Shown here: positions 23,381 through 31,061 of the stretch, piece after piece | Position numbering within the stretch: the stretch's first letter is position 1 | Layout: the number at the start of each line of letters is the position of its first letter | Origin: Actinomadura hibisca NBRC 15177 | Lineage (GTDB): Bacteria; Actinomycetota; Actinomycetes; Streptosporangiales; Streptosporangiaceae | Reading direction: 5' to 3' | Length of the DNA stretch: 38,820 nt | Assembly: GCF_001552635.1 (NCBI RefSeq) | Contig: NZ_BCRO01000111.1 | Location: forward strand, 1-38,820 | The notes under the pieces: generated by a model | Database searches by the model: none | What the model was told of the DNA's origin: nothing | Seen by the model: only the letters and a program-made list of their open reading frames with translations | Made by a program: the position numbers and the translations under genes

Positions 23381-24757
23381 TCACACGCGCGGGCGCCGGT
23401 CCACCACGCGGCTCAGCGCCTCCACGACCGTCGGGTCGTACTCGGCCGCCGAGTCCAGCCGCAGCCGCTCCAGCACCGCCGCGCCCCGGTCACGGTCGGC
23501 CGAGTCGCCGACCAGGTCGTCGTAGGCGTTGGCGACCTTGATGATGCGGCTGGCCAGCGGCGGCGGCACCGGGCGCACCGCCGTCCCGGCCGCGGCGCGC
23601 GTGCCGTCGGGGACCGTCACCGCCGCGCCGGGGGCCTGCGGCGCGGCCGGGCCGGTGCGGTAGGGGTGGGACGACAACCGCACGATGTGGGCGACGCGGT
23701 CCAGCACGCCGGTCTGCCGGATGACCTCGGCGCCCAGCTCGGCGATGCGGCGCTGCTCGGCGGGCGAGGCCAGCACCGTCGCGCCGCCGGGGATCGGGTC
23801 GCCCAGCGACAGCTGCCCGATGTCGTGCATCAGCGCCGCGTACTCCAGCTCCAGCAGCGACTCCTCGGCCATGCCCAGCTCGCGGCCCATCGCCACCGCC
23901 AGCCGCGACACCCGCCGCGAGTGGCCGGTCTCGACGTAACCGCCGACCTCGGTGACGCGCGACAGGGCGCGCACCGTCTGGAGGTAGGTGGCGCGGATGC
24001 CCGCGTAGCGGCGGAAGGCGAACTGGGTGACCAGGATCGGCGCGGTGAACACCAGCAGCGCCGCCGGGCCCAGCACGGTGGTGGCGACGGCGATCAGCAT
24101 GGCGGTCGCGCTGGTGGCCGCGCACAGCGCCGCGTTCGCGCCGATCTCGTCGCGCAGCGCGATGCCGAACCGGGCGCGCACCGCCTCCGCGCGGATCATC
24201 GCGGCGATCACCACGTCCGCGCAGCAGCACAACACGATCACCACGGCCATCGCCGCCAGCAGCAGCCGCCAGCCGGGCTGCATCCCCAGCAGCGGCCGGA
24301 AGCACAACGCGACCAGCGCGACGGTGAGCAGGCGGCGCGCCATCGCGTCCAGGCGCGGGGTGCGGCCGACCGCGAAGTGCGGCAGCGAGCCCACCAGCAT
24401 CCCGGCGGCGGCGACCGCGACGACCTGGAGCGGGGTGTGCACCGCCGCCTCCACGCCCAGCGGCGCGCCGGGCGGGGCGTGCTCGGTGCCGACGCCGACC
24501 AGCAGCGCGTAGCCGAGCGCGCCCGCCGTCGCGATCGGCGCGACCTCCCGGTTGCCGGGCATCACCATGCGGAACAGCTCGCCCAGCGCGATCAGCACGC
24601 CGAACACCACGGCGGTGTCGGGCTGGTCGAGCCCGGCGGCGGCGACCTGGGTGACGGCGACCAGCACGCCGAGCCCGGCCATCGCGATCAGCAGGAGCTG
24701 GCCGGAGTCCAGCGACTGCCAGGCGGCGCGGTGCTCGCGGACCGAGCGGGTGGTCAT
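23381..24757 (-). CDS. Membrane protein with degenerate HD-GYP-like domain
   Basis: This 458-residue protein has an N-terminal block of about six to seven hydrophobic helices and a cytoplasmic HD domain. HSRRVSRLAVAMGRELGM and ALMHDIGQLSLGDP retain the HD metal site. The later region reads RLSSHPYRTG in place of the HHHE...GYP of true HD-GYP phosphodiesterases, so c-di-GMP hydrolysis is doubtful. A Pro/Ala-rich insert of about 45 residues follows. The gene starts 15 bp after a canonical HD-GYP paralogue, so it probably arose by tandem duplication and may act as its regulator. Confidence 0.82.
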   Translation of the reverse strand: MTTRSVREHRAAWQSLDSGQLLLIAMAGLGVLVAVTQVAAAGLDQPDTAVVFGVLIALGELFRMVMPGNREVAPIATAGALGYALLVGVGTEHAPPGAPLGVEAAVHTPLQVVAVAAAGMLVGSLPHFAVGRTPRLDAMARRLLTVALVALCFRPLLGMQPGWRLLLAAMAVVIVLCCCADVVIAAMIRAEAVRARFGIALRDEIGANAALCAATSATAMLIAVATTVLGPAALLVFTAPILVTQFAFRRYAGIRATYLQTVRALSRVTEVGGYVETGHSRRVSRLAVAMGRELGMAEESLLELEYAALMHDIGQLSLGDPIPGGATVLASPAEQRRIAELGAEVIRQTGVLDRVAHIVRLSSHPYRTGPAAPQAPGAAVTVPDGTRAAAGTAVRPVPPPLASRIIKVANAYDDLVGDSADRDRGAAVLERLRLDSAAEYDPTVVEALSRVVDRRPRV

Positions 24758-24772
24758 GCCCGGGGCCCTCCG

Positions 24773-26119
24773 CTAGCTCCGCACGCCGTCGCCGGCGACG
24801 CGGATCGGGTTGCTGGGGTCGTCGTGGTCCTGCCGGGTGGTCTCCACGACCTCGTCGTCGGGCAGCACCGGCGGGTGCGGGGGGCGCCAGCCCTCCCGGT
24901 CCAGCGCGCGCAGGAACGCCTCCACGATCTCGGGGTCGAAGTGGTCGCCCATGCCGCGGCGCAGCTCGGCCACCGCCTCCTCGATGCTGCGGGCGGGCCG
25001 GTAGGAGCGGGTGGAGGTCATCGAGTCGAACGCGTCGGCCACCGAGATCACCCGCGCGAACTCGGGGATCTCGTCCCCGGCCAGCCCCATCGGGTAGCCG
25101 CGGCCGTTCATCTTCTCGTGGTGGTGCATGATCCCGGCCAGCGCCTCGTCCAGGAAGCCGATCTCGCGGACGATCTCCAGCCCGCGCATCGGGTGCAGCT
25201 GGATGGCGGCGAACTCCTCCTCGGTGAGCGGGCCGTCCTTCTGCAGCACCTTGGTGGGCACGCCGAGCTTGCCGACGTCGTGCAACATCCCGGCGTAGCG
25301 GATGGCCTCCACCCGGTCGGCGCGCATCCCGATCTCCTGGGCGATCATCACCGAGCCGCGCGAGACCCGCTCGGAGTGGCCCCGGGTGTAGTAGTCCTTG
25401 GTCTCCACCGCCTGGCAGAGCGCGGCGAGCGTCGCCGAGTGGGCCTGCTGCTGGTCGTGCGCCTGCTCCATCGCCCAGCGGGCGATGAACAGCGGCAGCA
25501 GCACCAGCACCGCCGCGACCGTGCCGACCCGCGGCCACAATCCGGCGATCAGCAGCCCGAACATGCCGTAGCCCAGGCAGCCCACCGCGAGCTGGCCGTA
25601 CTCGCGCAGCAGCTCGCGCGGCGCGGCCTGCTTGGCCAGCAGCAGGATCCCGGCCATCAGCGTCAGGTTGACCAGCACGAACGCGACCAGCGCGCCGAAG
25701 AAGGGGCCGATCACGTGCTCGACCCAGCCCGGCTGCACCGGCGCGAAGCGGCGGCCGCCCAGCGCCTGGAACACCACGCCGGAGGCGTAGCCGCTCAGCG
25801 CGAACTGGGCGCCATTGAACATGCGCTTGACCGGCGCGAACACCCGCTGGCCGTTGACCACGGCGGTGGCGCCCAGCAGCGCGGCGCCCTCGGGGCCGAG
25901 CAGCACCACCGACGCCAGGCTGGCGGCGAAGCTCAGCGAGACGCGGGCGCGCTCGACGTTGAGCTGGGCGGGCGCGGAGTCGCAGATGAAGAACAACACG
26001 GCCAGCACCGCCAGCGCGCGCCAGTCGAGCCCGCCGAACGAGGACGTCGCGATGAGGCCGGCCGCCAGGGCGACCACCCCGCAGACGTACAACCACGCCG
26101 CCAGCGGTAGTCCACGCAT
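24773..26119 (-). CDS. Membrane HD-GYP domain phosphodiesterase
   Basis: This 448-residue protein has about six membrane helices (residues 1-220) and a full cytoplasmic HD-GYP domain. TRGHSERVSRGSVMIAQEIG, the HD pair in GMLHDVGKLGVP, HHHEKMNGRGYPMGL and VISVADAFDSMTSTR are all intact. Such domains hydrolyse the second messenger c-di-GMP. The ATG at 26119 follows GGCAGGCA. It heads an operon with the degenerate paralogue. The N-terminal sensory block is not one I can name. Confidence 0.88.
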   Translation of the reverse strand: MRGLPLAAWLYVCGVVALAAGLIATSSFGGLDWRALAVLAVLFFICDSAPAQLNVERARVSLSFAASLASVVLLGPEGAALLGATAVVNGQRVFAPVKRMFNGAQFALSGYASGVVFQALGGRRFAPVQPGWVEHVIGPFFGALVAFVLVNLTLMAGILLLAKQAAPRELLREYGQLAVGCLGYGMFGLLIAGLWPRVGTVAAVLVLLPLFIARWAMEQAHDQQQAHSATLAALCQAVETKDYYTRGHSERVSRGSVMIAQEIGMRADRVEAIRYAGMLHDVGKLGVPTKVLQKDGPLTEEEFAAIQLHPMRGLEIVREIGFLDEALAGIMHHHEKMNGRGYPMGLAGDEIPEFARVISVADAFDSMTSTRSYRPARSIEEAVAELRRGMGDHFDPEIVEAFLRALDREGWRPPHPPVLPDDEVVETTRQDHDDPSNPIRVAGDGVRS

Positions 26120-26456
26120 TGCCTGCCGCCCCCTCGGGAGTCGGGTCGATCGCGCCGTGCGGCGCCCGGGGGCCGGCTCAGGCCCAGGACACGCCCCGGG
26201 GGGACGCCGGTCGCACGGCCGCCGTCGTCGGCTCGCCCATGATGGTCGTCTCCCCCCGTACCCCGGCCCGGCAGCCGCGCCGCGGCCGTCCGGGCCGGCC
26301 CGCGCCCGTCGCTCCCGGGACGCCGGCTGTTCCCGCCACTGGTTCCGGCCCAAGCCTAACGTGTGAGGCGCAGGTCACACAGGCAAGCCGGGAATCGTGA
26401 GCAAAGCGTGAACTAATCGTCACCCGGCGCGATCTTGGCGGCGGCCCCGCCGCCGG
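26120..26456. promoter_or_regulatory. Intergenic region with 20-bp palindrome
   Basis: This 337-bp region has no convincing gene. GTGTGA-N8-TCACAC at 26361-26380 is a perfect palindrome. TAGGCT on the minus strand (26353-26358) just downstream of it could be the -10 element for the HD-GYP operon, so the palindrome would cover the -35 area. Near the other end, a GC-rich hairpin at 26437-26454 follows the epimerase gene. Confidence 0.5.
26437..26454 (-). terminator. Hairpin after epimerase gene
   Basis: GGCGGCGG and CCGCCGCC can form an eight-base-pair stem with a minimal loop, two bases beyond the epimerase stop codon. It lacks a T-run. Confidence 0.5.
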
Positions 26457-27371
26457 TCAGACCCTGCTCCGGGCCCAGGCGACGGTCTCCACCAGGCCCT
26501 CGCGCAGCTCCACCCGGGGCTCCCAGCCCAGCACCTCGCGGGTGGCGGCCGGGTCGATGGACATCGCGGGCAGATCGCCCAGGCGCGGCGGCGCGGACTC
26601 CGGCTCGTCGGCGGCCTCGGCGGCCCGCGCGACCAGGGTGTGCAGCTCGCGGTCGGTGGTCTGGAGGCCGGTGCCGACGTTGAAGCGCTCGCCGCCGCCC
26701 TTCTCCCCGGCTGCGCGGGCGAAGGCGTCCACGACGTCGAGCACGTACACGTAGTCGCGGGTCTGCTTGCCGTCGCCGAACACGCGCGTGGGACGGCCGC
26801 CCAGCAGCGCGTCGGTGAAGATGGAGACGACCCCGGCCTCACCCTCGGGCGTCTGGCGGGGCCCGTAGACGTTGGCCAGGGTCAGCGTGGTGAAGTCGAG
26901 GCCGTGCAGCTCGCGGTACATGCGGGCGTAGACCTCGCCGGTGACCTTGGAGGCCGCGTACGGGGAGGCGGGCCGCAGCGGAGCGTCGGCCGGGACCGGC
27001 AGCGCGTCGGGCACGCCGTAGACGGCGCAGCTGGAGGTGAACACGACCTTGCGGGCCCCGGCGGCGTGCGCGGCCTCCAGCACGTTGGCGGTGCCCAGCA
27101 CGTTGGTGCGGGCGTCGGCGAGCGGGTCGCCGACGCTGACCCGGACGCTCACCTGGGCGGCCAGGTGGAGCACGACCTCGGGCCGCCAGGCGGCGACGCG
27201 GCCGGCCAGCGCGGGGTCGGCCACGTCCGTGCGCCACAGCTCGACGTCGTCACGGACGTTGGCCCCCGATGACAGATCGTCCACCCCGGCGACCTCGTGG
27301 CCGTCGTCGAGCATGCGGTCCACGACATGGGACCCGATGAAACCGGCCGCGCCGGTCACGAGAACGCGCAT
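26457..27371 (-). CDS. NAD-dependent sugar-nucleotide epimerase/dehydratase
   Basis: This 304-residue extended short-chain dehydrogenase probably acts as a UDP-hexose 4-epimerase or related enzyme in cell-envelope sugar metabolism. The NAD site is MRVLVTGAAGFIGSHVV. FTSSCAVYG is followed by the catalytic Tyr-Lys in SPYAASKVTGE, and LANVYGPRQ and DGKQTRDYVYVLD are typical of the GalE branch. TATCGT lies six bases before the ATG at 27371, suggesting a leaderless message. The exact sugar substrate cannot be assigned. The neighbours offer no pathway context. Confidence 0.87.
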   Translation of the reverse strand: MRVLVTGAAGFIGSHVVDRMLDDGHEVAGVDDLSSGANVRDDVELWRTDVADPALAGRVAAWRPEVVLHLAAQVSVRVSVGDPLADARTNVLGTANVLEAAHAAGARKVVFTSSCAVYGVPDALPVPADAPLRPASPYAASKVTGEVYARMYRELHGLDFTTLTLANVYGPRQTPEGEAGVVSIFTDALLGGRPTRVFGDGKQTRDYVYVLDVVDAFARAAGEKGGGERFNVGTGLQTTDRELHTLVARAAEAADEPESAPPRLGDLPAMSIDPAATREVLGWEPRVELREGLVETVAWARSRV

Positions 27372-27498
27372 CCCAGCACGATATCCGCGTCGCGGGCGGC
27401 GGGCACGCGCGGCGGCCACAGCAGGCCGCCGGGCGGGTCGCGCCGGGCCTGGCCGACGATCTGGCCGAACAGCCTGGCCGGGCGGGCCCGGCGGGCCG

Positions 27499-27813
27499 TC
27501 AGTCGCGGACCTCGACCTCGACCTCGGTCTCGGTGATCACGATCTCGCCGTTCTCGATCTGCCCGCAGAGCTGCTCGATCCGGCCCAGGACCTTGGTGCG
27601 CAGGTCCTCGGGCACCGGCTCGCAGCCGCACGACTTGCCGACCAGCTTCTTGACGGCCTCTTCCAGGCCGTACTCGCGCAGGCAGGGGCCGCACTCGTCC
27701 AGGTGGTCCTTGACCTCGCTGCACCCGCCCTGGTCGAGCTCGCCGTCCAGGTAGGTGTAGACACGGGCCAGCACCTCGGTGCAGGGCGTGTCGTGGTGGT
27801 CACCGCAGCTCAT
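27499..27813 (-). CDS. rsrA: Redox-sensing zinc anti-sigma factor RsrA
   Basis: This 104-residue cytoplasmic anti-sigma factor sequesters SigR until disulfide stress oxidises it. Cys3, Cys11, Cys31, His37, Cys41 and Cys44 occupy the same positions as in Streptomyces RsrA, with HLDECGPC as the zinc H-x3-C-x2-C motif. In the Streptomyces protein a Cys11-Cys44 disulfide expels zinc and frees the sigma factor. Cys62 and Cys64 form a further pair in KSCGCEP. The gene follows sigR by 41 bp and is surely co-transcribed with it. It is the counterpart of mycobacterial RshA. Confidence 0.94.
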   Translation of the reverse strand: MSCGDHHDTPCTEVLARVYTYLDGELDQGGCSEVKDHLDECGPCLREYGLEEAVKKLVGKSCGCEPVPEDLRTKVLGRIEQLCGQIENGEIVITETEVEVEVRD

Positions 27814-27854
27814 GACTCACTCACCCTTCTCGCGACGGGACATCGGTGCACGTT

Positions 27855-28586
27855 TCACGCCGACCCCTCCTTGGCCCGGGTCAGGCCGCGGTCCTGAGCG
27901 TAGTCCTCCAGCATCCCCCGGAGCTGGCGACGGCCACGGTGCAGCCGCGACATCACGGTGCCGATGGGCGTCCCCATGATGTCGGCGATCTCCTTGTAGG
28001 CGAAGCCCTCGACGTCGGCGAGGTAGACCGCGATGCGGAACTCCTCCGGCAACTCCTGGAGCGCCCGCTTCACGTCGGAGTCGGGCAGGTGCTCCAGCGC
28101 CTCGGCCTCGGCCGACTTCAGGCCGCTGGAGGTGTGCGACTCCGCCCGCGCGAGCTGCCAGTCCTCGATCTCCTCGGTCGCCGCCTGCTGCGGTTGCCGC
28201 TGCTTCTTGCGGTAGGAGTTGATGAAGGTGTTGGTCAGGATGCGGTAGAGCCAGGCCTTGAGGTTGGTGCCTTCCTTGAACTGGTGGAAGGACGCGAAGG
28301 CCTTGGCGAAGGTCTCCTGTACGAGATCCTCGGCGTCCGCGGGATTGCGCGTCATGCGCAGCGCGGCCGAATACAACTGGTCCAAGAACGGGAGCACATC
28401 GCGCTGGAACCGCTCCTGGCGCTGCTCCACGGTTTCCGTGGTGCCCGGTACCTGACCCACCCCCTCAGCTGTGGCGACGCCTCTTGCGGCGTCGTACCTC
28501 ACAGACGATATAGGGCCGCGCTGCCGGAACACGCCGGTGGGGGCGACCGCGTCGCCGCGCGCCGGTTCGGCAACGGCTGTGGTCAT
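27855..28586 (-). CDS. sigR: Oxidative-stress ECF sigma factor SigR (SigH-type)
   Basis: This 243-residue ECF sigma factor drives the thiol-oxidative stress regulon (thioredoxin, mycothiol, proteolysis). Region 2 has LYSAALRMTRNPADAEDLVQ and AFASFHQFKEGTNLKAWLYR. Region 4 has YLADVEGFAYKEIADIMGT and GTVMSRLHRGRRQLR. I chose the ATG at 28586 because CAGGAGGTGCC precedes it and a SigR-type promoter lies 39 bp upstream. The reading frame stays open for 58 more codons, which could permit an extended isoform like the SigR' of Streptomyces. It is released by RsrA and autoregulates. Confidence 0.95.
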   Translation of the reverse strand: MTTAVAEPARGDAVAPTGVFRQRGPISSVRYDAARGVATAEGVGQVPGTTETVEQRQERFQRDVLPFLDQLYSAALRMTRNPADAEDLVQETFAKAFASFHQFKEGTNLKAWLYRILTNTFINSYRKKQRQPQQAATEEIEDWQLARAESHTSSGLKSAEAEALEHLPDSDVKRALQELPEEFRIAVYLADVEGFAYKEIADIMGTPIGTVMSRLHRGRRQLRGMLEDYAQDRGLTRAKEGSA

Positions 28587-28624
28587 GGACGGCACCTCCT
28601 GTACAAGGGCTGGTAAGTCGGTGC

Positions 28625-28650
28625 AACATCGGCGCTTCCGTTTCGATTCC
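28625..28650 (-). promoter_or_regulatory. SigR autoregulatory promoter
   Basis: On the minus strand GGAAT (28650-28646) and GTT (28627-28625) are separated by exactly 18 bases, the published SigR consensus GGAAT-N18-GTT. It is placed to start transcription about 30 nt before the sigR ATG, giving positive feedback under thiol stress. Confidence 0.85.
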
Positions 28651-28781
28651 TTACACGGGTGTGACGGCCGCCGCGCTAGACCGGGGACAATGGAGGGACG
28701 CAAGATCGCCCCATACGGAGGGTGATGCCGGACCCGGACCGGGGAACAAGTCCCATACAAGGCGAGAACAGGAGCAAACCG

Positions 28782-29639
28782 TTGCTACCGGTGCCGGCGC
28801 GACCGTCCGAGCCCACCATCGCCAGCCTGCGCGACGCGTCCGGTGACGGCGCGCCCCTCACGCAGTACTGGTCCTTCTACTGGGCCGTGGCCGCCGCGCA
28901 ACTCGCCCGCTGGCTGCCGCACCGGCCGGGCCGCGTGCTGGACCTGTCGGGCGGCGACGGCCGGACCGCGCTCCAGGCGGCCGCGGCCGGGCACCGGGTG
29001 CTGGAGGTCGCCGACCCGATGCTGGCCGGCCCCCGCGACCACCACCCCGACGACCGGGTCGCCGCGCCGCCGGCCGGACGCGCCACGCCACCCCGGCTGG
29101 GCCGCCCCGGCCGCCCGACGCCGCCCCCGGGCAGCGTCCGGCAGGTCGTCGCCGACTCGGGCACCCTGACGTTCCTGGCCTCCGGCTCGATGGACGCGGT
29201 GATCGCCGAGCACCGGGTGTTGTCGCGGCACCTGGCGACCGAGACCACCGTCGCCGAGATCGCCCGCGTGTTGCGGCCCGGCGGCCGGGTGCTGCTGTCG
29301 GTGGACTCGCTGACGCTGGGCATGGCGCTGCTGGCCGAGCAGAACTGCTGGGCCCACCTGTCGGACGTCCCGGCGGCCGAGGTCGTGCTGGTGCCCTGGC
29401 CGGACGGCGCGATCACCCGCTGCTTCTGGGCCGACCAGCTGCGCGAGCTGCTGACCGAGGCGGGCCTTGAGGTGGAGTGGATCCGGCCCCGGACGGCGCT
29501 GTCGCCGTCCACGGTCGAGCACGTGCTGACCCGCTCCCCCGACGCGCTGGCGCGCCTGGTGCGCACCGAGCTGGCGGCTCCGCCCGGCGACGAGTCGCTG
29601 GGCATCCACCTGCTGGCCAGCGCGGTGCGCAGCGTCTAG
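28782..29639 (+). CDS. Class I SAM-dependent methyltransferase
   Basis: This roughly 285-residue protein has the SAM-binding motif VLDLSGGDGRTALQAA, a motif II-like region SMDAVIAEHRVLSRH, and RVLRPGGRVLLSVDSL. A Pro/Arg-rich insert of about 35 residues (PPAGRATPPRLGRPGRPTPP) lies after the second strand. The substrate is unknown. I prefer the TTG at 28782 because AGGAG lies seven bases upstream; starts at 28722 or 28725 are possible but sit almost on top of GGAGGG. It is divergent from sigR. Confidence 0.75.
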   Translation: MLPVPARPSEPTIASLRDASGDGAPLTQYWSFYWAVAAAQLARWLPHRPGRVLDLSGGDGRTALQAAAAGHRVLEVADPMLAGPRDHHPDDRVAAPPAGRATPPRLGRPGRPTPPPGSVRQVVADSGTLTFLASGSMDAVIAEHRVLSRHLATETTVAEIARVLRPGGRVLLSVDSLTLGMALLAEQNCWAHLSDVPAAEVVLVPWPDGAITRCFWADQLRELLTEAGLEVEWIRPRTALSPSTVEHVLTRSPDALARLVRTELAAPPGDESLGIHLLASAVRSV

Positions 29640-29648
29640 CGGAACCCC

Positions 29649-29757
29649 GTTCCGGGGCCCTATCGCGTCCCGGGATCCTGCCACGTCCGGGAGCCCTGCC
29701 GCATCTTGGGGCCTCTGCCGCGCCCCGGGCCCTGCCGCGTTCCGAGGGCGCTACCGC
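29649..29757. repeat. Six degenerate ~18-bp tandem repeats
   Basis: Read on the minus strand, the units follow the consensus GCGGCAGGGCYCCGGRAC, with lengths of 17-19 bp. The array fills the gap between the convergent methyltransferase and TraR-like genes, and its last unit contains the TraR-like stop codon. No coding or known regulatory role is evident. Each unit could form small hairpins. Confidence 0.7.
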
Positions 29758-30083
29758 ATCGCGCGGTCGTGCTTCGCCTGGCAGGTCACGCAGCGCGCCG
29801 CCTCCGGCCGCACCTCCAGGCGCCCTTCGGGGACGGCCTTGCCGCAGCCCAGGCACCGGCCGTAGGTCCCCTCGTCCAGCCGCCCCAGGGCCGCCCGGAC
29901 CGCGCCCCGGTGGCGCTCCATCGCGCTGAGCGCCGCCGCCACGCGGTCGTTGTCGGACAGGCCCGACCCGGCGTCGGAGGCCGACAGCTCGCGCTCGGGA
30001 TGCTCCCCCTTGAGGATCTCGATCGATCGGTCCAGCTCGGCGAGCGCGTCCACGAGACGGGAACGGGCGGTGGCGGTGTCCAC
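29751..30083 (-). CDS. DksA/TraR-family zinc-finger protein
   Basis: This 110-residue protein has an N-terminal coiled-coil-like helical pair and a C-terminal four-cysteine zinc finger, CLGCGKAVPEGRLEVRPEAA followed by RCVTC. DksA/TraR proteins insert into the RNA polymerase secondary channel; actinobacterial short versions are poorly characterised, and the acidic tip needed for DksA action is not clear here. The GTG at 30083 has GGAG four bases upstream, with a stronger GGGAGGAG further back. Its stop codon lies inside a tandem repeat array. Confidence 0.82.
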   Translation of the reverse strand: MDTATARSRLVDALAELDRSIEILKGEHPERELSASDAGSGLSDNDRVAAALSAMERHRGAVRAALGRLDEGTYGRCLGCGKAVPEGRLEVRPEAARCVTCQAKHDRAMR

Positions 30084-30164
30084 GGTGCTCCGGACTCCTC
30101 CCGGTAGGCCCCGGGCAAGGGGGGTCTCGCATCCGGCCGCCGCCGCGGCGGGGGTGGGCGGCGG

Positions 30165-30953
30165 TCAGAACAAGGTGGCGGAATGTTTGCCAGAACTATC
30201 CCCATCCGCCGCCGGTTCTATGAGCTGCGGACCGTTGTTTTTGACGTTGTTGACCGCTTTCGACACGGGATAGGCGCTCATCGTCCCGGCGAGCCCGCCC
30301 GCCAGGGCCGGGACCAGCAGCCCGCGCACCTCGTCGGTGTCGGTGAGCCCGGGGTCGAGCCAGGCGTCCCACCGGTCCGGCTGCACGATCATGGGCATGC
30401 GGTCGTGGATGCGGCCCAGGTCGTCGGGCGCGTCGGTGGTGATGATCGTGGTGGACCACACCCACTCGCCCTCGGGCGACTTCCACAGCTCGTACAGCCC
30501 GGCCATCGCCATGACCGCGCCGTCCTTGGGGTGGATGTAGAAGGGCTGCTTCTGCGGCCGCTTCTTCTTCGCCTGCTCCTCCTCCTGCTGCTGCTGGAGG
30601 ACGTACCACTCGAAGTAGCCGTCGGCGGGCAGCAGGCAGCGCCGCTTGGCGAACGCCCGCCGGTAGGACGGCTTCTCGTGCACCGTCTCCACCCGCGCGT
30701 TGATCATCTTGTTGCCGATGGCGAGGTCCTTGGCCCAGGAGGGCACCAGCCCCCAGCGCAGCGTCCGCAACTGCCGGACGGCGGGCTCCTCCTCCGGGGC
30801 GTCCTTGGGGGCCCGGGTCAGGATCGCCGGGACCTGCTTGGTGGGCGCGACGTTGTAGTCGGGCTCCAGTTCCTCTTCGACGGCGTCGGCCTGCGCCTGG
30901 AACTGGTCGAGCAGTTCCTGACGCGACCGGGCCGTGGCGTATCGACCGCACAT
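30165..30953 (-). CDS. SRAP-domain protein (HMCES/YedK family)
   Basis: This 262-residue protein caps abasic sites in single-stranded DNA by forming a covalent bond through Cys2 after Met removal. The active residues are visible: MCGRYA with Cys2, Asn34 in YNVAPT, Glu in ADGYFEW and His in RIHDRMPMI. The ATG at 30953 is fixed by the need for Cys2. An unusual charged insert, QQQQEEEQAKKKRPQKQ, follows the FEW motif. The mycobacterial counterpart (Rv3226c) also lies next to aroA. It probably works in DNA repair. Confidence 0.93.
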   Translation of the reverse strand: MCGRYATARSRQELLDQFQAQADAVEEELEPDYNVAPTKQVPAILTRAPKDAPEEEPAVRQLRTLRWGLVPSWAKDLAIGNKMINARVETVHEKPSYRRAFAKRRCLLPADGYFEWYVLQQQQEEEQAKKKRPQKQPFYIHPKDGAVMAMAGLYELWKSPEGEWVWSTTIITTDAPDDLGRIHDRMPMIVQPDRWDAWLDPGLTDTDEVRGLLVPALAGGLAGTMSAYPVSKAVNNVKNNGPQLIEPAADGDSSGKHSATLF

Positions 30954-31061
30954 GTCCACCATCCTGCCCGCTGCCGCGCCGATCACGTCCTTTTCCGGAC
31001 GTGTCGCACCGCGTGGCCGCCGGGGCGCTTGACCCTCGAAGCGATGGGCATGTAGCCGAGC

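Noticed and set aside
23342..26110. A 922-codon open frame on the plus strand across the two HD genes
   Set aside because: Its product is dominated by His, Arg, Gln and Ala runs with no domain, the usual antisense artefact of GC-rich coding DNA. The minus-strand genes there have clear membrane and HD motifs.
26361..26380. Reading the GTGTGA/TCACAC palindrome as a CRP or BldD box
   Set aside because: The centre is eight bases, not six, for CRP, and the BldD TGAC-N8-GTCA pattern does not fit. It is reported only as an unidentified palindrome.
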